Assembly (NCBI RefSeq): GCF_011189575.1
Contig: NZ_PUJW01000026.1
Coordinates: 1-57,511, forward strand
DNA from: Photorhabdus cinerea
GTDB taxonomy: Bacteria > Pseudomonadota > Gammaproteobacteria > Enterobacterales > Enterobacteriaceae
DNA: 57,511 bases
Direction: 5' to 3'
Positions 8,967 to 18,011 of the stretch are shown here, in pieces (positions within the stretch are counted from its first letter, which is position 1; the number at the start of each line of letters is the position of its first letter). Made by a program: the position numbers and the translations under genes. Under the pieces are notes generated by a model. It made no database searches, had not been told where the DNA came from, and saw nothing but the letters and a program-made list of their open reading frames with translations.

Positions 8967-9755
8967 TTAGTCATGCTCATTTTTAGCTAACTTTTGTGCT
9001 TGAGTGATAAGCCCTTTGTTGCTGTTAAACACCTTATGCAGGTAACTGTTGTAAGTAGGGCCTAATTGTGAATATCCTTCAAGATTATCAATCAACTTGC
9101 TGGTGTTCAGTGATTTTTGAAGGCTCCTCTGTTTAGCGCGTGAAACACGTAATGATTCATAAGCATTATGGGTATTCATGTTCCGCATATAGGCTTTGAC
9201 AGAATCATTTATAGTCGGATAAGAGAAATAACCTTTTATCTTACCCTGAGTTCTCTTACAGCTGTTACCGCAACGCATACCGAACAGGTTATTATTCTGC
9301 TGTGCAAGCTTAGAAGTTCCCCAGCCAGATTCTGTTGCAGCCTGAGTAGCAACAAAATGGGTTGGAATGATGTCAACACGGTTCAGTAGCTTGTTCCAGT
9401 TAACTTTTTTAGGTGAGCTGCTACAGCTCATGTTGTAGTTTTTACAAATTTGTTGCAGGTGCTTGATATCCTGATTGGACCAATGTTTGGCATCCTGATG
9501 TTTCAGTAGCCATTTCCTTTCCTGCATAATTTGTTGATTGTGTTGATCAATCACAGGGACAACAACATTTAAAAACGCTTTCTTACGTGGGGTGCCCGAA
9601 GGGTATTTTCGTAAATCTGGCAAACTACTTTGTATGCCATTGTGAGAATACTCTATGCTTTTAGCGGTACTAGTTGATGCTTGACTAAAAGCGGAAAACA
9701 ACAGTGAAATAAAGAAAGCGAAGATGGCGGTTGTCCTCATCGTTCGAGAGGGCAT
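8967..9755 (-). CDS. Bax-like exported glucosaminidase
   Basis: 262 aa, with a signal peptide (cleavage near AFSQA, about residue 26) and a C-terminal mannosyl-glycoprotein endo-beta-N-acetylglucosaminidase domain like E. coli Bax and the FlgJ C-terminus. The conserved core THFVATQAATESGWGTSK contains the likely catalytic Glu, followed by NNLFGMRCG. The later YFSYPTINDSVKAYMRNMNTHNAY is also typical. Predicted to cut the glycan strand between GlcNAc and MurNAc. The start at 9755 has GAGGAAAAG just upstream. Its position beside a peptidoglycan O-acetylation operon is suggestive, because O-acetylation controls muralytic enzymes. Confidence 0.82.
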   Translation of the reverse strand: MPSRTMRTTAIFAFFISLLFSAFSQASTSTAKSIEYSHNGIQSSLPDLRKYPSGTPRKKAFLNVVVPVIDQHNQQIMQERKWLLKHQDAKHWSNQDIKHLQQICKNYNMSCSSSPKKVNWNKLLNRVDIIPTHFVATQAATESGWGTSKLAQQNNNLFGMRCGNSCKRTQGKIKGYFSYPTINDSVKAYMRNMNTHNAYESLRVSRAKQRSLQKSLNTSKLIDNLEGYSQLGPTYNSYLHKVFNSNKGLITQAQKLAKNEHD

Positions 9756-11023
9756 TGCTTTTCCTCATTTGCTCTGAATAAAAAACGAGCTAATGCTAGC
9801 AAAATAAATCCAGTATGACCAGAGTTATTAATAATTCATAAGAATTTCTACTGTAATTTAAGTTGGTATACTACTGATGTATTCTATTTTTTATTAAGTT
9901 ATAGTTAGTTGTGTATGGTTTCTATATAAAATAATATTGTCCAACTTGGTTTATATATAATAAATGATAATGTTTTTTGTTTAATTCACTCCTGAAATGC
10001 TTTTCCCCTGGAAGGAAAAGATCAATAAACCGGTTGAGCGAATATCTAAAGTTATTGGATTTGGTTTGATCCCATTTATCTATAATATTGCCAATTGTAA
10101 GAATACTGCCCCGAGTAATAAACTAACTGATATTAATATTGCCGCTATAATAATAAGTATCATTTTCATAAACAGGTAACCCGTCACCGATAGGTGTTTT
10201 TTCTCTGTGAGTTAGATATTGAGTTTTGTCTGTCAGACTTGAGCTGATTTTGTAATATATCTATTGTCATTAGTGCGGTGCAGGATATTCGATATGATTA
10301 TAAATGTTAAGTTAAAATAAGTAACAAAGTGTTAAAATTATCTACTTTTTATAAAATATAATAAAAAGATGTATGTTAAAGTAAATGTTTTCCAATATAT
10401 TTATTCTTTTAAAATATAAATATTCATATTTTTTAATTTATATTAATAATGTTTTTTAAATTAAATTTATATTAGATATGTAGTGGGTTGGTTAATTTTA
10501 TTTATATTGATATGTTATGTGTAAATATGCCGTTATCTAATTATTTATTGTTTTTTTACTTGGTTTTTCATTTTGTTTTTATGTATGTTATTGATTTATA
10601 ATTTTTTATTCTTTTGATGCTATATTTGGTTGAAGTATTTATTATATTATAATTCATATTGTGTTAATTGCTTGATTATATTGTATGGAATGTATTTAAA
10701 TATGTTTTTCTATGGTATTATTTATATTTAAATGATATGATTGGATATAGTTTTGATATTATTTTTATAAATCTTATTGATAAGTTTGAATATATTGTTT
10801 TTATGTGTTTTATGGAATTGTATTATTTTATTAGGAAATTAAATCAGTGTTCGTGATTGTTAAATGCTAGTGTTATCATTGTCTTACATAGAATCAGGGT
10901 AAGTTACAAATGTAAATGGATTTTTACTCGTAAACACTTTATTACATATTGTTACTCATTGATACACAAATCGGTGGTTGGATAACAAAAAGAAGGGGCA
11001 TTTCCTTTGCCGCCTGATTCTGA
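9756..11023. other. AT-rich intergenic region
   Basis: About 1.27 kb, with a very AT-rich core (10280-10860) in which open frames are compositional artefacts. One 60-codon frame (9997-10179) ends just before a short CACC/GGTG hairpin followed by six T (10185-10202). That might mark a small gene, but there is no good ribosome site and no recognisable homology. The right end holds the fimbrial-operon terminator. Otherwise nothing is identifiable. Confidence 0.4.
10986..11014 (-). terminator. Terminator of the fimbrial operon
   Basis: On the minus strand, GGCGGCA and TGCCCC form a stem with one bulge, followed by TTCTTTTTG. It lies 10 bases past the adhesin stop at 11024. Confidence 0.6.
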
Positions 11024-12100
11024 TTAATTGTATTCAAAGTTCAGAACAGAGGTTGCTTTTAGTTCCCCTGACATAATGTTTTTAGGATCATAAACGTAAT
11101 AGTAAGCATTAAGATCAATGGCAAAGCGTTTGTCTATGGCGTTGTCGGTATTTTTGCTGAATAACGGTGTTGCACTTTGAGAAGACGTTTGCGAGGTACT
11201 GAACGTTATTAGTGTTGAATTACTTGGTTGATAGACTCGGATGCCAACGCCTTTCGCTGCTCCTGCTCTGTTATCGATTAAAGTTCGGTTATCGTTTGGT
11301 AGTAGATTATTACTGCTCAGGTAGGCTTTAATTGAACGTGAAGTTTTACCATTAAGGAGGAAATTACATTCAAAATTGAGTGTAAAAGGTGTTTCTCCTT
11401 TATTGGCTCCACTAAGTAGTGTAGCGCGGTTAACTTTTGGCAGCTTCACAGTTAATCCCGCATTTGAGAAATTACAAGTTGTATCTTGACGATTAAAAAT
11501 CATGGTAATTGGTTGGTAATAGATATCTTCAGAATGAGTGGGCCATACCCAGGTTAGAATAAACGTCAGGAAATCGGTAGCAAAACGGAGAATAGCGTCA
11601 AAAAGTCCTATGTTGGTGGTATCCATGGCTATTACAGCCGTCTTTAATGTTGCAGTATTGCCGGAAAAGACGTGAATATTACTACCGCCAGGTCTACCGT
11701 TTAATAGCTTGGCATTAAGTGTAAATTGGGCCTGTAATCTGCTGGCAGGGTATGTCGTGTTACTGTTTCCCAGATTAATATTGCTACTGGGAGAAAGGTT
11801 AGTGATAGTCACTTCGACATAATCTTTGCCACCATTGAATCCGAGAACAACTTTATTTTTGGTAAACGGTGATCCGTTAGCAACAGTGTTTTGCTTCCAT
11901 AATGCATTTGAGGTGCATTTAAAATAGCCAGAATACCGGGTATTTAGTTGCCAGTTTGCATTACTGTTCAAGTAGAGATGATCTGTCATATCGACAGTGA
12001 TTGCTGGTGCAGTTATCGCGACATTGGGTTGACAGTTCGCATAAACTATACTGCTGTTCAGGCTGATTAGGGCCGCCAGATACAATAGCTTAAGTTTCAT
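11024..12100 (-). CDS. Fimbrial tip adhesin (two-domain)
   Basis: 358 aa with a signal peptide (cleavage near VYA, residue 21). The length and position, last gene after pilin, chaperone and usher, match F17G-type tip adhesins. The C-terminal half (from about residue 205, TCNFSNAGLTVKLPKV) looks like a pilin domain completed by donor strand exchange. It has paired cysteines and a family-typical ending (SVLNFEYN). The N-terminal half should be the receptor-binding domain; it contains a hydrophobic stretch FATDFLTFILTWVWP (about 173-187) that is unusual in this position. I do not recognise its ligand specificity. Confidence 0.72.
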   Translation of the reverse strand: MKLKLLYLAALISLNSSIVYANCQPNVAITAPAITVDMTDHLYLNSNANWQLNTRYSGYFKCTSNALWKQNTVANGSPFTKNKVVLGFNGGKDYVEVTITNLSPSSNINLGNSNTTYPASRLQAQFTLNAKLLNGRPGGSNIHVFSGNTATLKTAVIAMDTTNIGLFDAILRFATDFLTFILTWVWPTHSEDIYYQPITMIFNRQDTTCNFSNAGLTVKLPKVNRATLLSGANKGETPFTLNFECNFLLNGKTSRSIKAYLSSNNLLPNDNRTLIDNRAGAAKGVGIRVYQPSNSTLITFSTSQTSSQSATPLFSKNTDNAIDKRFAIDLNAYYYVYDPKNIMSGELKATSVLNFEYN

Positions 12101-12112
12101 TATCTTCCTCCC

Positions 12113-14590
12113 TTAACGACAAGTATTGGCGGTTGAGTCCATTTCATCAGGTTGTGGATCGCTTATTACACAACTCTTTTCACCTGATTTATCAATGCGG
12201 ACATAAACTTGTTGCGGCAATTTTTCTACTCGCAGGAAAACCATACTACCCTGACCAACATATCCAAGGCTGTTACCTTCTGAATCGACAATTTCAGTAC
12301 CGAAAGGTAAAGGTTTACCATTGGCTTGAGTCGAGTAGAAAATAAAAGTTTTCCGCTGGTCTGTTTTAAATCTGATATGGGTAATAGCACCGGAATAGGG
12401 GGCAACATCTCTGATGTTACCGATAAGTTCAGCCGACTCTTCCGGCACTTCACTGGTATCTAGCATGATGGCATTTTTACGGTAAGGGGAAAGATAAGGT
12501 ATCAACAATTTACCGCTGTTATTCGTCACCATGCTTTTATCACCATTCACAGAAGCGTTAGCTGTGCCCGGTGCGTCAATGATTGCAAAGGTTTCTCCAA
12601 CCTGATTAGCAGCCAGAATGCCGCCCCGATAAGTAACCAAACTGCCTGTTGCACCGAGTCCCATCTGACGGTAATCCTTGGATTGACTATAAGAGCTACT
12701 GAGTGTGGAAACGGATGTTTTATAGGTCAGATTTGCGCTGGTTGTGGTGGAACCGCTTTTCTGATCTGAAATGTTAAGGTGATAATTCAGACGATTGTGT
12801 GGGCCTGCGCTGCCACTTAATCCCAAATCACTGTTGTTGTAGTGATTATCATTGAGTGAGATATTACTGGTCAGATAGGCAGGGTAATCAAACAGTTCAA
12901 AAGGAACAGACAGCATCAGATAGTAACGTTGTTCCTCTTTACTTTCTGTTTCATTGATATTGTACCGAACACGGCTTGCTGTCAGGGTATAATTGACTTT
13001 GCCCAGGCTGTTGGAATATCCCATTTGATACTCTCTGCTTTTATTCTGGGTTCCCCAGTAATCACGGAATGTTCCTGAAAGAAAAAGTGAACCCGCACCG
13101 CGACCAAGATTTTGGTTTAAATTAATATTGAAGGTGTTTTTCTGATGAGAATAGTGTTGTCGGTTATATCCGCTACTTAGCCAGTCATGCAGATTAATGG
13201 CATCGATCAGGTTCAGATAGTTTTTAGTTGAATAACGATAAGCAGCTAGAGAGAAATTTGTTCCTGTTTGTGGAATATAGCGGCTATAAGCTGCTTTGTA
13301 GCTCTGGCCTTTCATCGTTGGGGTATTGTCAAATTTGGCACTGGATTGTGAAATATCAATTGAGACTGCGCCAATCGGTAGGTTAAATCCACTGCCTAAT
13401 AGTAATGAATAATAGTCTTTGCTGATAATGGCACCTGTATAACCTGTAAGGATATTATTGAACCCATATTGATAGCTGGCTTGGAAAAAGTTGGGTTTAT
13501 GGTGACTGTTGGCAATTTGGGCTTTTCCTGCACTGATATCATATTTGCTAAGACCTTCTTTCATCATATTAGGGACAGATGAAAAGGGAACAGTAAAGCT
13601 GTTGGTGCGTCCATCCGCTTCTGTAACTTCGACAAATAAGTCGCCGCCAGAACCTGTTGGTAAAATAGTATCAATGGCAAAAGGTCCCGGTGGTACACTA
13701 CCTTGGTAAATAATAACGTTATTCTGAGTGATCTTTACCAAGGCGTTAGTCTGTGCAACTCCCCGGACGATAGGGGAAAACCCTTGCCAGGCATCCGGGT
13801 ACATGCGCATATCGGTTTTTAAACTGATACCACGGAAGCGGAAAGAATCGAACAAATCACTTGATGTATAGCTGTCACCAATACGAAGCTCTGAGTTAAT
13901 TGATGAAATTCCTCGTTGCAGATATCGGGTATTATTACTCCATTTATTGCCATTTGAACGTGTGTAGTGATAAGCGGATTGATCACGTAATTGCCAGCCA
14001 AATAGATTTAAACCGTTATTAAGTGATACGTAAGCATTATCTTCATTTTCATGACCACGATTCTGTTTATTCCTATTCTGAGTACGGTAATAATTGGCAT
14101 TATAAGAAAGCATGGCTCCTGGAATCCCTTTGTCCCAGAATGCGGGATCGATGTAGCCTTTTAGTTCATTTTTAATATAAGCTTGAGGGACAACCAAATA
14201 TAAGCTGAGTTTAGGAACATCAAGATTAGCGGTCCCTTCATGTATCATCTTAGTAAGGAGAATTTCATCTTGAGATAAGGGTGATTCTGGTAATTGGTTC
14301 TTATCAATTATTATACCTAACCTTGGCAGATCTTCATTTAGCAAGTAAATATCTTTGCCATCGTTTTGGATATGAATATCAAATCGTCCTTTCCAGTCAT
14401 TATTTAGGTATACATCAATATCGTAACGGCCAGCGGGTAATTCGGAAGTAGAATAAAATCGGGACAAATCTGCTTTTGCAGATTCGCCAGCCAGAAAATC
14501 AGTATTAAATGTTGTGGCATAACATAAGCAATCTGTATACAGGATGGTGGTGATTATCAGAGCTAACGGACTCACTTTTTCTCTTATCAT
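12113..14590 (-). CDS. Fimbrial outer-membrane usher
   Basis: 825 aa, typical of FimD/PapC/F17C ushers: signal peptide, N-terminal chaperone-binding domain (FNTDFL, LPRLGI), 24-strand barrel with plug (GFSPIVRGVAQTNALVKITQN and GPFAIDTILPTGSGGDLFVEV), and a C-terminal domain with cysteines (SCVISDP...NTC). It accepts chaperone-subunit complexes and secretes the pilus. It starts 25 bases after the chaperone and ends 12 bases before the adhesin, so all are co-transcribed. No frame break is seen. Confidence 0.92.
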   Translation of the reverse strand: MIREKVSPLALIITTILYTDCLCYATTFNTDFLAGESAKADLSRFYSTSELPAGRYDIDVYLNNDWKGRFDIHIQNDGKDIYLLNEDLPRLGIIIDKNQLPESPLSQDEILLTKMIHEGTANLDVPKLSLYLVVPQAYIKNELKGYIDPAFWDKGIPGAMLSYNANYYRTQNRNKQNRGHENEDNAYVSLNNGLNLFGWQLRDQSAYHYTRSNGNKWSNNTRYLQRGISSINSELRIGDSYTSSDLFDSFRFRGISLKTDMRMYPDAWQGFSPIVRGVAQTNALVKITQNNVIIYQGSVPPGPFAIDTILPTGSGGDLFVEVTEADGRTNSFTVPFSSVPNMMKEGLSKYDISAGKAQIANSHHKPNFFQASYQYGFNNILTGYTGAIISKDYYSLLLGSGFNLPIGAVSIDISQSSAKFDNTPTMKGQSYKAAYSRYIPQTGTNFSLAAYRYSTKNYLNLIDAINLHDWLSSGYNRQHYSHQKNTFNINLNQNLGRGAGSLFLSGTFRDYWGTQNKSREYQMGYSNSLGKVNYTLTASRVRYNINETESKEEQRYYLMLSVPFELFDYPAYLTSNISLNDNHYNNSDLGLSGSAGPHNRLNYHLNISDQKSGSTTTSANLTYKTSVSTLSSSYSQSKDYRQMGLGATGSLVTYRGGILAANQVGETFAIIDAPGTANASVNGDKSMVTNNSGKLLIPYLSPYRKNAIMLDTSEVPEESAELIGNIRDVAPYSGAITHIRFKTDQRKTFIFYSTQANGKPLPFGTEIVDSEGNSLGYVGQGSMVFLRVEKLPQQVYVRIDKSGEKSCVISDPQPDEMDSTANTCR

Positions 14591-14615
14591 GTTCTATGCT
14601 ATGCCAGTAATATCA

Positions 14616-15314
14616 CTATTGAAGTGGTAAAGTTAATTTATTTATAGCACCAAAATCGTCAACAATAGCTAAAGTTAATTTGTCTCCGATTTTTACTTTT
14701 TCATTGGTACTGAATGAATAAGAAGAGAGTGGTTTAATGACTGTCCCCTCGTTTAATAAATTAGGTTGAGTGTTGGAAGATTTGAGGCCGACGACATTCA
14801 GGAAATAGGGTGATGAATTATCCAATTTTAATTGGCTGCCGTCACGTTTTAATACAATATGTTGTTCGATCTGTTTAAGTGAAATAGAAAGCTTTTCAGG
14901 CCGATAGAAAAATTTGATCCGGGTACGAATAGCAATCTGCATGACGTTTTTATCGGCAATATTTTCTGCGACGGGGGGAATATCTAGAACATTTAAATAA
15001 AACAGTGATTCCCGATCAGTGGGTAGGTTGCTGTTAGTGTACTTAATTCTTAGTTGTTGGCCGTTATTGCCATCAACTTTGACTACTGGGGGGGTGAGCA
15101 AAAAAGGCACTTTAGCTGTTTCAGGTGTTGAGTTAGGATCGCCATCATCTATCCAGGATTGTACCAGAGAGGGCTGATCGCCCGTATTTAATAATTGAAC
15201 AGACACTTCTTTATTACTAGCTGGATAAATAACACGAGTTGTATTAATCACGATGTTGGCATATGAGGGTAAAGCCGTCACCGTTAATAATGTAGCTAAA
15301 AATAATTTTTTCAT
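14616..15314 (-). CDS. Periplasmic fimbrial chaperone
   Basis: 232 aa PapD-like chaperone. A signal peptide (cleavage near SYA, residue 19) precedes two Ig-like domains. The family signature FYLNVLDIPP (about 105-114) and the N-terminal strand INTTRVIYPASNKEVSVQL are present, with basic residues for anchoring the subunit C-terminus. It holds subunits by donor-strand complementation and hands them to the usher encoded next. A hairpin lies between it and the pilin gene upstream, which may lower its expression relative to the pilin. Confidence 0.92.
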   Translation of the reverse strand: MKKLFLATLLTVTALPSYANIVINTTRVIYPASNKEVSVQLLNTGDQPSLVQSWIDDGDPNSTPETAKVPFLLTPPVVKVDGNNGQQLRIKYTNSNLPTDRESLFYLNVLDIPPVAENIADKNVMQIAIRTRIKFFYRPEKLSISLKQIEQHIVLKRDGSQLKLDNSSPYFLNVVGLKSSNTQPNLLNEGTVIKPLSSYSFSTNEKVKIGDKLTLAIVDDFGAINKLTLPLQ

Positions 15315-15339
15315 AATGTTATTTTTGTCAAAGTAGATA

Positions 15340-15361
15340 AGCCTATTTATCTAAATAGGCT
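15340..15361 (-). terminator. Hairpin between pilin and chaperone genes
   Basis: Perfect 9-bp stem AGCCTATTT / AAATAGGCT with a four-base loop, directly after the major pilin stop. On the minus strand it is not followed by a strong T-run, so partial termination or mRNA 3'-end protection of the pilin message fits better than full termination. Such hairpins are common after major-subunit genes. Confidence 0.6.
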
Positions 15362-15381
15362 TTATTTATTGTGGTCAATAA

Positions 15382-15963
15382 TTATAGGTAAGTAACGTGA
15401 TAAGTAACCCTCGTTACTACTTTACCTGGGTCTGCCTCAGCAGTGCCTACTTTATAATATTTCGCATAGAAATCGACAGTTTCAGGTACTGCACCAGAAC
15501 CTTTGATCCCTGTATCAAAAGCTTTATTCAGAATAATCGGGGTATTTTCTTCTGAATGTTTAACAATAGCAATACCTACGTTTTTCGGCTTACCATCTGC
15601 ATTAACTTCTTCATTGACCAGGTACTTACCATCGTTAGAAATAGTGTTTGCTGATGAAAACTGAATTTTCAGCATAGGGGTTGCTGGGTCAAAACCAACA
15701 GCTTTGGATTGGCAGTTAGAAAATTCTAGTGAAAATGCTTTCTTACTGGAATCAAGTAAACCTTCCTTTTGGCTGGCTTGAGAGACAGAGATAGGATCTA
15801 ATATAATTGACAGATTTGCTGAAACACCACCGTTAATAGTACAAGTGGCATCAGTAACTGCACCAGAAAAATGTAAAGTGCCACCAGCAGCATTCTCGGC
15901 TGCAATTGCAGAACTTGTAGTAAAAATAAGAGCGGCGGCGGTGGATAAAGCTAGTTTATTCAT
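15382..15963 (-). CDS. Major fimbrial subunit
   Basis: 193 aa from ATG 15963, which has GGAGAGG just upstream on the minus strand. An in-frame start further upstream at 16047 would put about 28 residues before the signal peptide and is rejected. The signal peptide ends near SAIAA. The mature pilin has the N-terminal GGTLHFSGAVTDATC donor strand and first cysteine, the second cysteine in LEFSNCQS, and the C-terminal beta-zipper ending VTYHVTYL. First gene of the operon order pilin-chaperone-usher-adhesin, which matches F17-type fimbriae. Confidence 0.9.
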   Translation of the reverse strand: MNKLALSTAAALIFTTSSAIAAENAAGGTLHFSGAVTDATCTINGGVSANLSIILDPISVSQASQKEGLLDSSKKAFSLEFSNCQSKAVGFDPATPMLKIQFSSANTISNDGKYLVNEEVNADGKPKNVGIAIVKHSEENTPIILNKAFDTGIKGSGAVPETVDFYAKYYKVGTAEADPGKVVTRVTYHVTYL

Positions 15964-16756
15964 TTTTCCTCTCCGGGAGTAGGGACGTATTGAATTGGCC
16001 TTATCAGGGTAGTGAAGATAGGGGCCCTGAATCCCCTGACACATCAAAAAGATTTAAAAAAGATGTTTGTGTTTGCCTGAAAAATTAATTCAATTTTATG
16101 AATTTAAAATAAAAATCAACATATTATGTGACTGAAGTTAGATTGAGTAAATTTAATTGTTGCTGATGTAAGTTATTATTTTTTACTTAGATGGAACTGA
16201 TATTTTTTATACATATTTATAACTTGGAAGCGTATATTATAGACGATTAGACGTATTTAAGAAGGTTTTTTTGTTATTTAAGCTAAATTAAGAGTAAAAT
16301 TCTGCATTGTGAGTAGAGATAAGCAAAATACTCAATATGTGAGTTTTTTATAGAATTAATGTCTTAATTTTTTATTTTTATGAATTTTATTTCTGTTAGC
16401 GCTTGTTTGGTGGATTAATATTTTTTTGATTTTTTAATTTGTTTTCTTTGTGTTATTTAATATTAATTATTTTATATCAACTAGTTATTGTTTTTTTATC
16501 TTTGTAAATATTTCAGTACGGTTTTTTGTCATTTGGAATAATGTTTGGAGAATGTGGTTTTTCTTTGGTGACTTAATTTAAGGGTTGTTAATATAGTTTG
16601 GCTCTATTCTGGGGAAAATTAATTTTATATTATGGTGTAATGTTATGGTAATGGTAAATAATAATTGATGATAATTCGGTAAAATTATTCATTAAGAAAT
16701 AGTAATCTGAGATCTTTTTATATGTCATTGACTGATGATGTTATTTTCATTGGTAA
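15964..16756. other. AT-rich promoter region of the fimbrial operon
   Basis: About 790 bases, very AT-rich, with no plausible gene on either strand. It should carry the fimbrial promoter. I looked for a pair of inverted repeats of the fimS/mrp type and for an adjacent invertase gene and saw neither. AT-richness suggests H-NS-type silencing, which is an inference. Confidence 0.45.
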
Positions 16757-16883
16757 TATACCCGTTATCTTTCAAGTTGCCTCTTTGTTGGCAGCACTCA
16801 TTCACCCCGGTCACAGAGTTATCTATGCTCCCGGGGATTCGCTTCCTTGCCGTCGCGATCCATCTTGAAATCCATAGGGTATA
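16757..16883. repeat. ERIC element, full length (127 bp)
   Basis: Bounded by TATACCC and GGGTATA, exactly 127 bases, with the internal ERIC core (CCCCGGTCACAGAGTTATCTAT region and CTCCCGGGGATTCG). It is the inverse-orientation relative of the copy at 21545-21671. It starts six bases past the stop of the DUF4056-type gene and can fold as a long hairpin in that transcript. Confidence 0.93.
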
Positions 16884-16889
16884 TATGAG

Positions 16890-18011
16890 TCAATGATTTT
16901 CTTGCTGTTCTTTCGCTTTTTCTGCCAGTTGTGGAAAATCAGTCACGTTCCAGTAGCTTTCTGGTACAGGAAGCTCTTGCATTTGGCGGCCAGGCCACAA
17001 TTGTAATTCGGCCAATTCAGATAATACATAGCCAGAATATTGTTGTGGCAGGGCCAGTCTGAGAGGTTGTTGCCGTTCTGTCGGAACCATACTAGGCATA
17101 CGGTTGCTGTGAGTATGGTAATCACGTTGAAGAATTAAGCGCTTATCAGGCACACGACGTTTACTGTCCCACCAGATACCATCAACCCGTTCAAACATCT
17201 TACGGGTTTCATCAGCGGATAAGGCTTCCAGCTCACGCAGTGCGGGAGGTAAAATGGCTTGCATTGATAGGCGGTATTGTTTCATTGACGGAACTTGCCC
17301 TGCCAGTATCAATGAAAGAGAAAGGCGAGCTCCCAATAGATTGGAATAGAGATCTTCAGGAGAAAACGCCGACACTTTTTCAGAAAATCCCGGTACAGAT
17401 TGATAACCATACCATTGGGCAATTTCATGCCATACAGCAAGCTCAAAAGCGAGTTTTACGGCCAGATAAGCACTTAAGGTATAGCGTTGTTCTGTAGTTG
17501 CTGGTGGCATGAATTGATAAAACTGGATGCGGCGTGATGCTAATTCGTTACTCAACTCTATATGCCATTCTTCTCCAAGACGGGGCCAAATTTGGCTGAA
17601 TAGAAAAACCGCATTATCAGCGGTATCCCGTACATGGGAAATATCAATGAATCCGCCCCGGCGGGTATATATCATCCCCACTTTTTCATTACTGATCCCT
17701 GTTAATGAAGCAACGGTACCAAAAAAGCTGTTGTTATAATTATGTGCTCCAAGATTATCGGCATCCAGCACATTACTTATTTGGTAAAAAGGTACTGGAA
17801 TGGTCAGTAATTCCGTTTTTAAATTATAGCCAAAAGCACAGCAAGCTCTTAATCCTTCGGGGGAGCGAATCGGCGCAAGAACCGGCCATGCTTGAGTTGC
17901 TTCGGCGGTTGTTTCACTATTTAAGTCAGGTTGTACTGGTGCAATTGGAGAAAATGTTCCCTGGCATCCTGCAACTAACATTAAAACAGCAATCCATAAA
18001 CGCAATTTCAA
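16890..18011 (-). CDS. Outer-membrane lipoprotein, DUF4056-type
   Basis: 373 aa. Lipobox LVAGC at residues 12-16 with Gln at +2, so outer-membrane retention is predicted. It contains a CCAFG motif near residue 57, GGFIDISHVRDTADNA (about 120-135) and FELAVWHEIAQWYGY (about 189-203). The HVRDTADN and WHEIAQWYG segments with conserved His, Asp and Glu look like a possible active or metal site. I associate this pattern with DUF4056, of unknown function. Third gene of a tightly coupled operon with two barrel proteins; its start overlaps the BamA-like stop by four bases. Confidence 0.68.
   Translation of the reverse strand: MKLRLWIAVLMLVAGCQGTFSPIAPVQPDLNSETTAEATQAWPVLAPIRSPEGLRACCAFGYNLKTELLTIPVPFYQISNVLDADNLGAHNYNNSFFGTVASLTGISNEKVGMIYTRRGGFIDISHVRDTADNAVFLFSQIWPRLGEEWHIELSNELASRRIQFYQFMPPATTEQRYTLSAYLAVKLAFELAVWHEIAQWYGYQSVPGFSEKVSAFSPEDLYSNLLGARLSLSLILAGQVPSMKQYRLSMQAILPPALRELEALSADETRKMFERVDGIWWDSKRRVPDKRLILQRDYHTHSNRMPSMVPTERQQPLRLALPQQYSGYVLSELAELQLWPGRQMQELPVPESYWNVTDFPQLAEKAKEQQENH

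Noticed and set aside
10668..10856. 62-codon hydrophobic open frame
   Set aside because: It starts at TTG without a ribosome site in a very AT-rich stretch; its Phe/Tyr/Ile/Leu-rich content reflects base composition.
15964..16756. Phase-variable (invertible) fimbrial promoter
   Set aside because: I could not find a matching pair of inverted repeats of recombinase-site size, and there is no invertase gene nearby.
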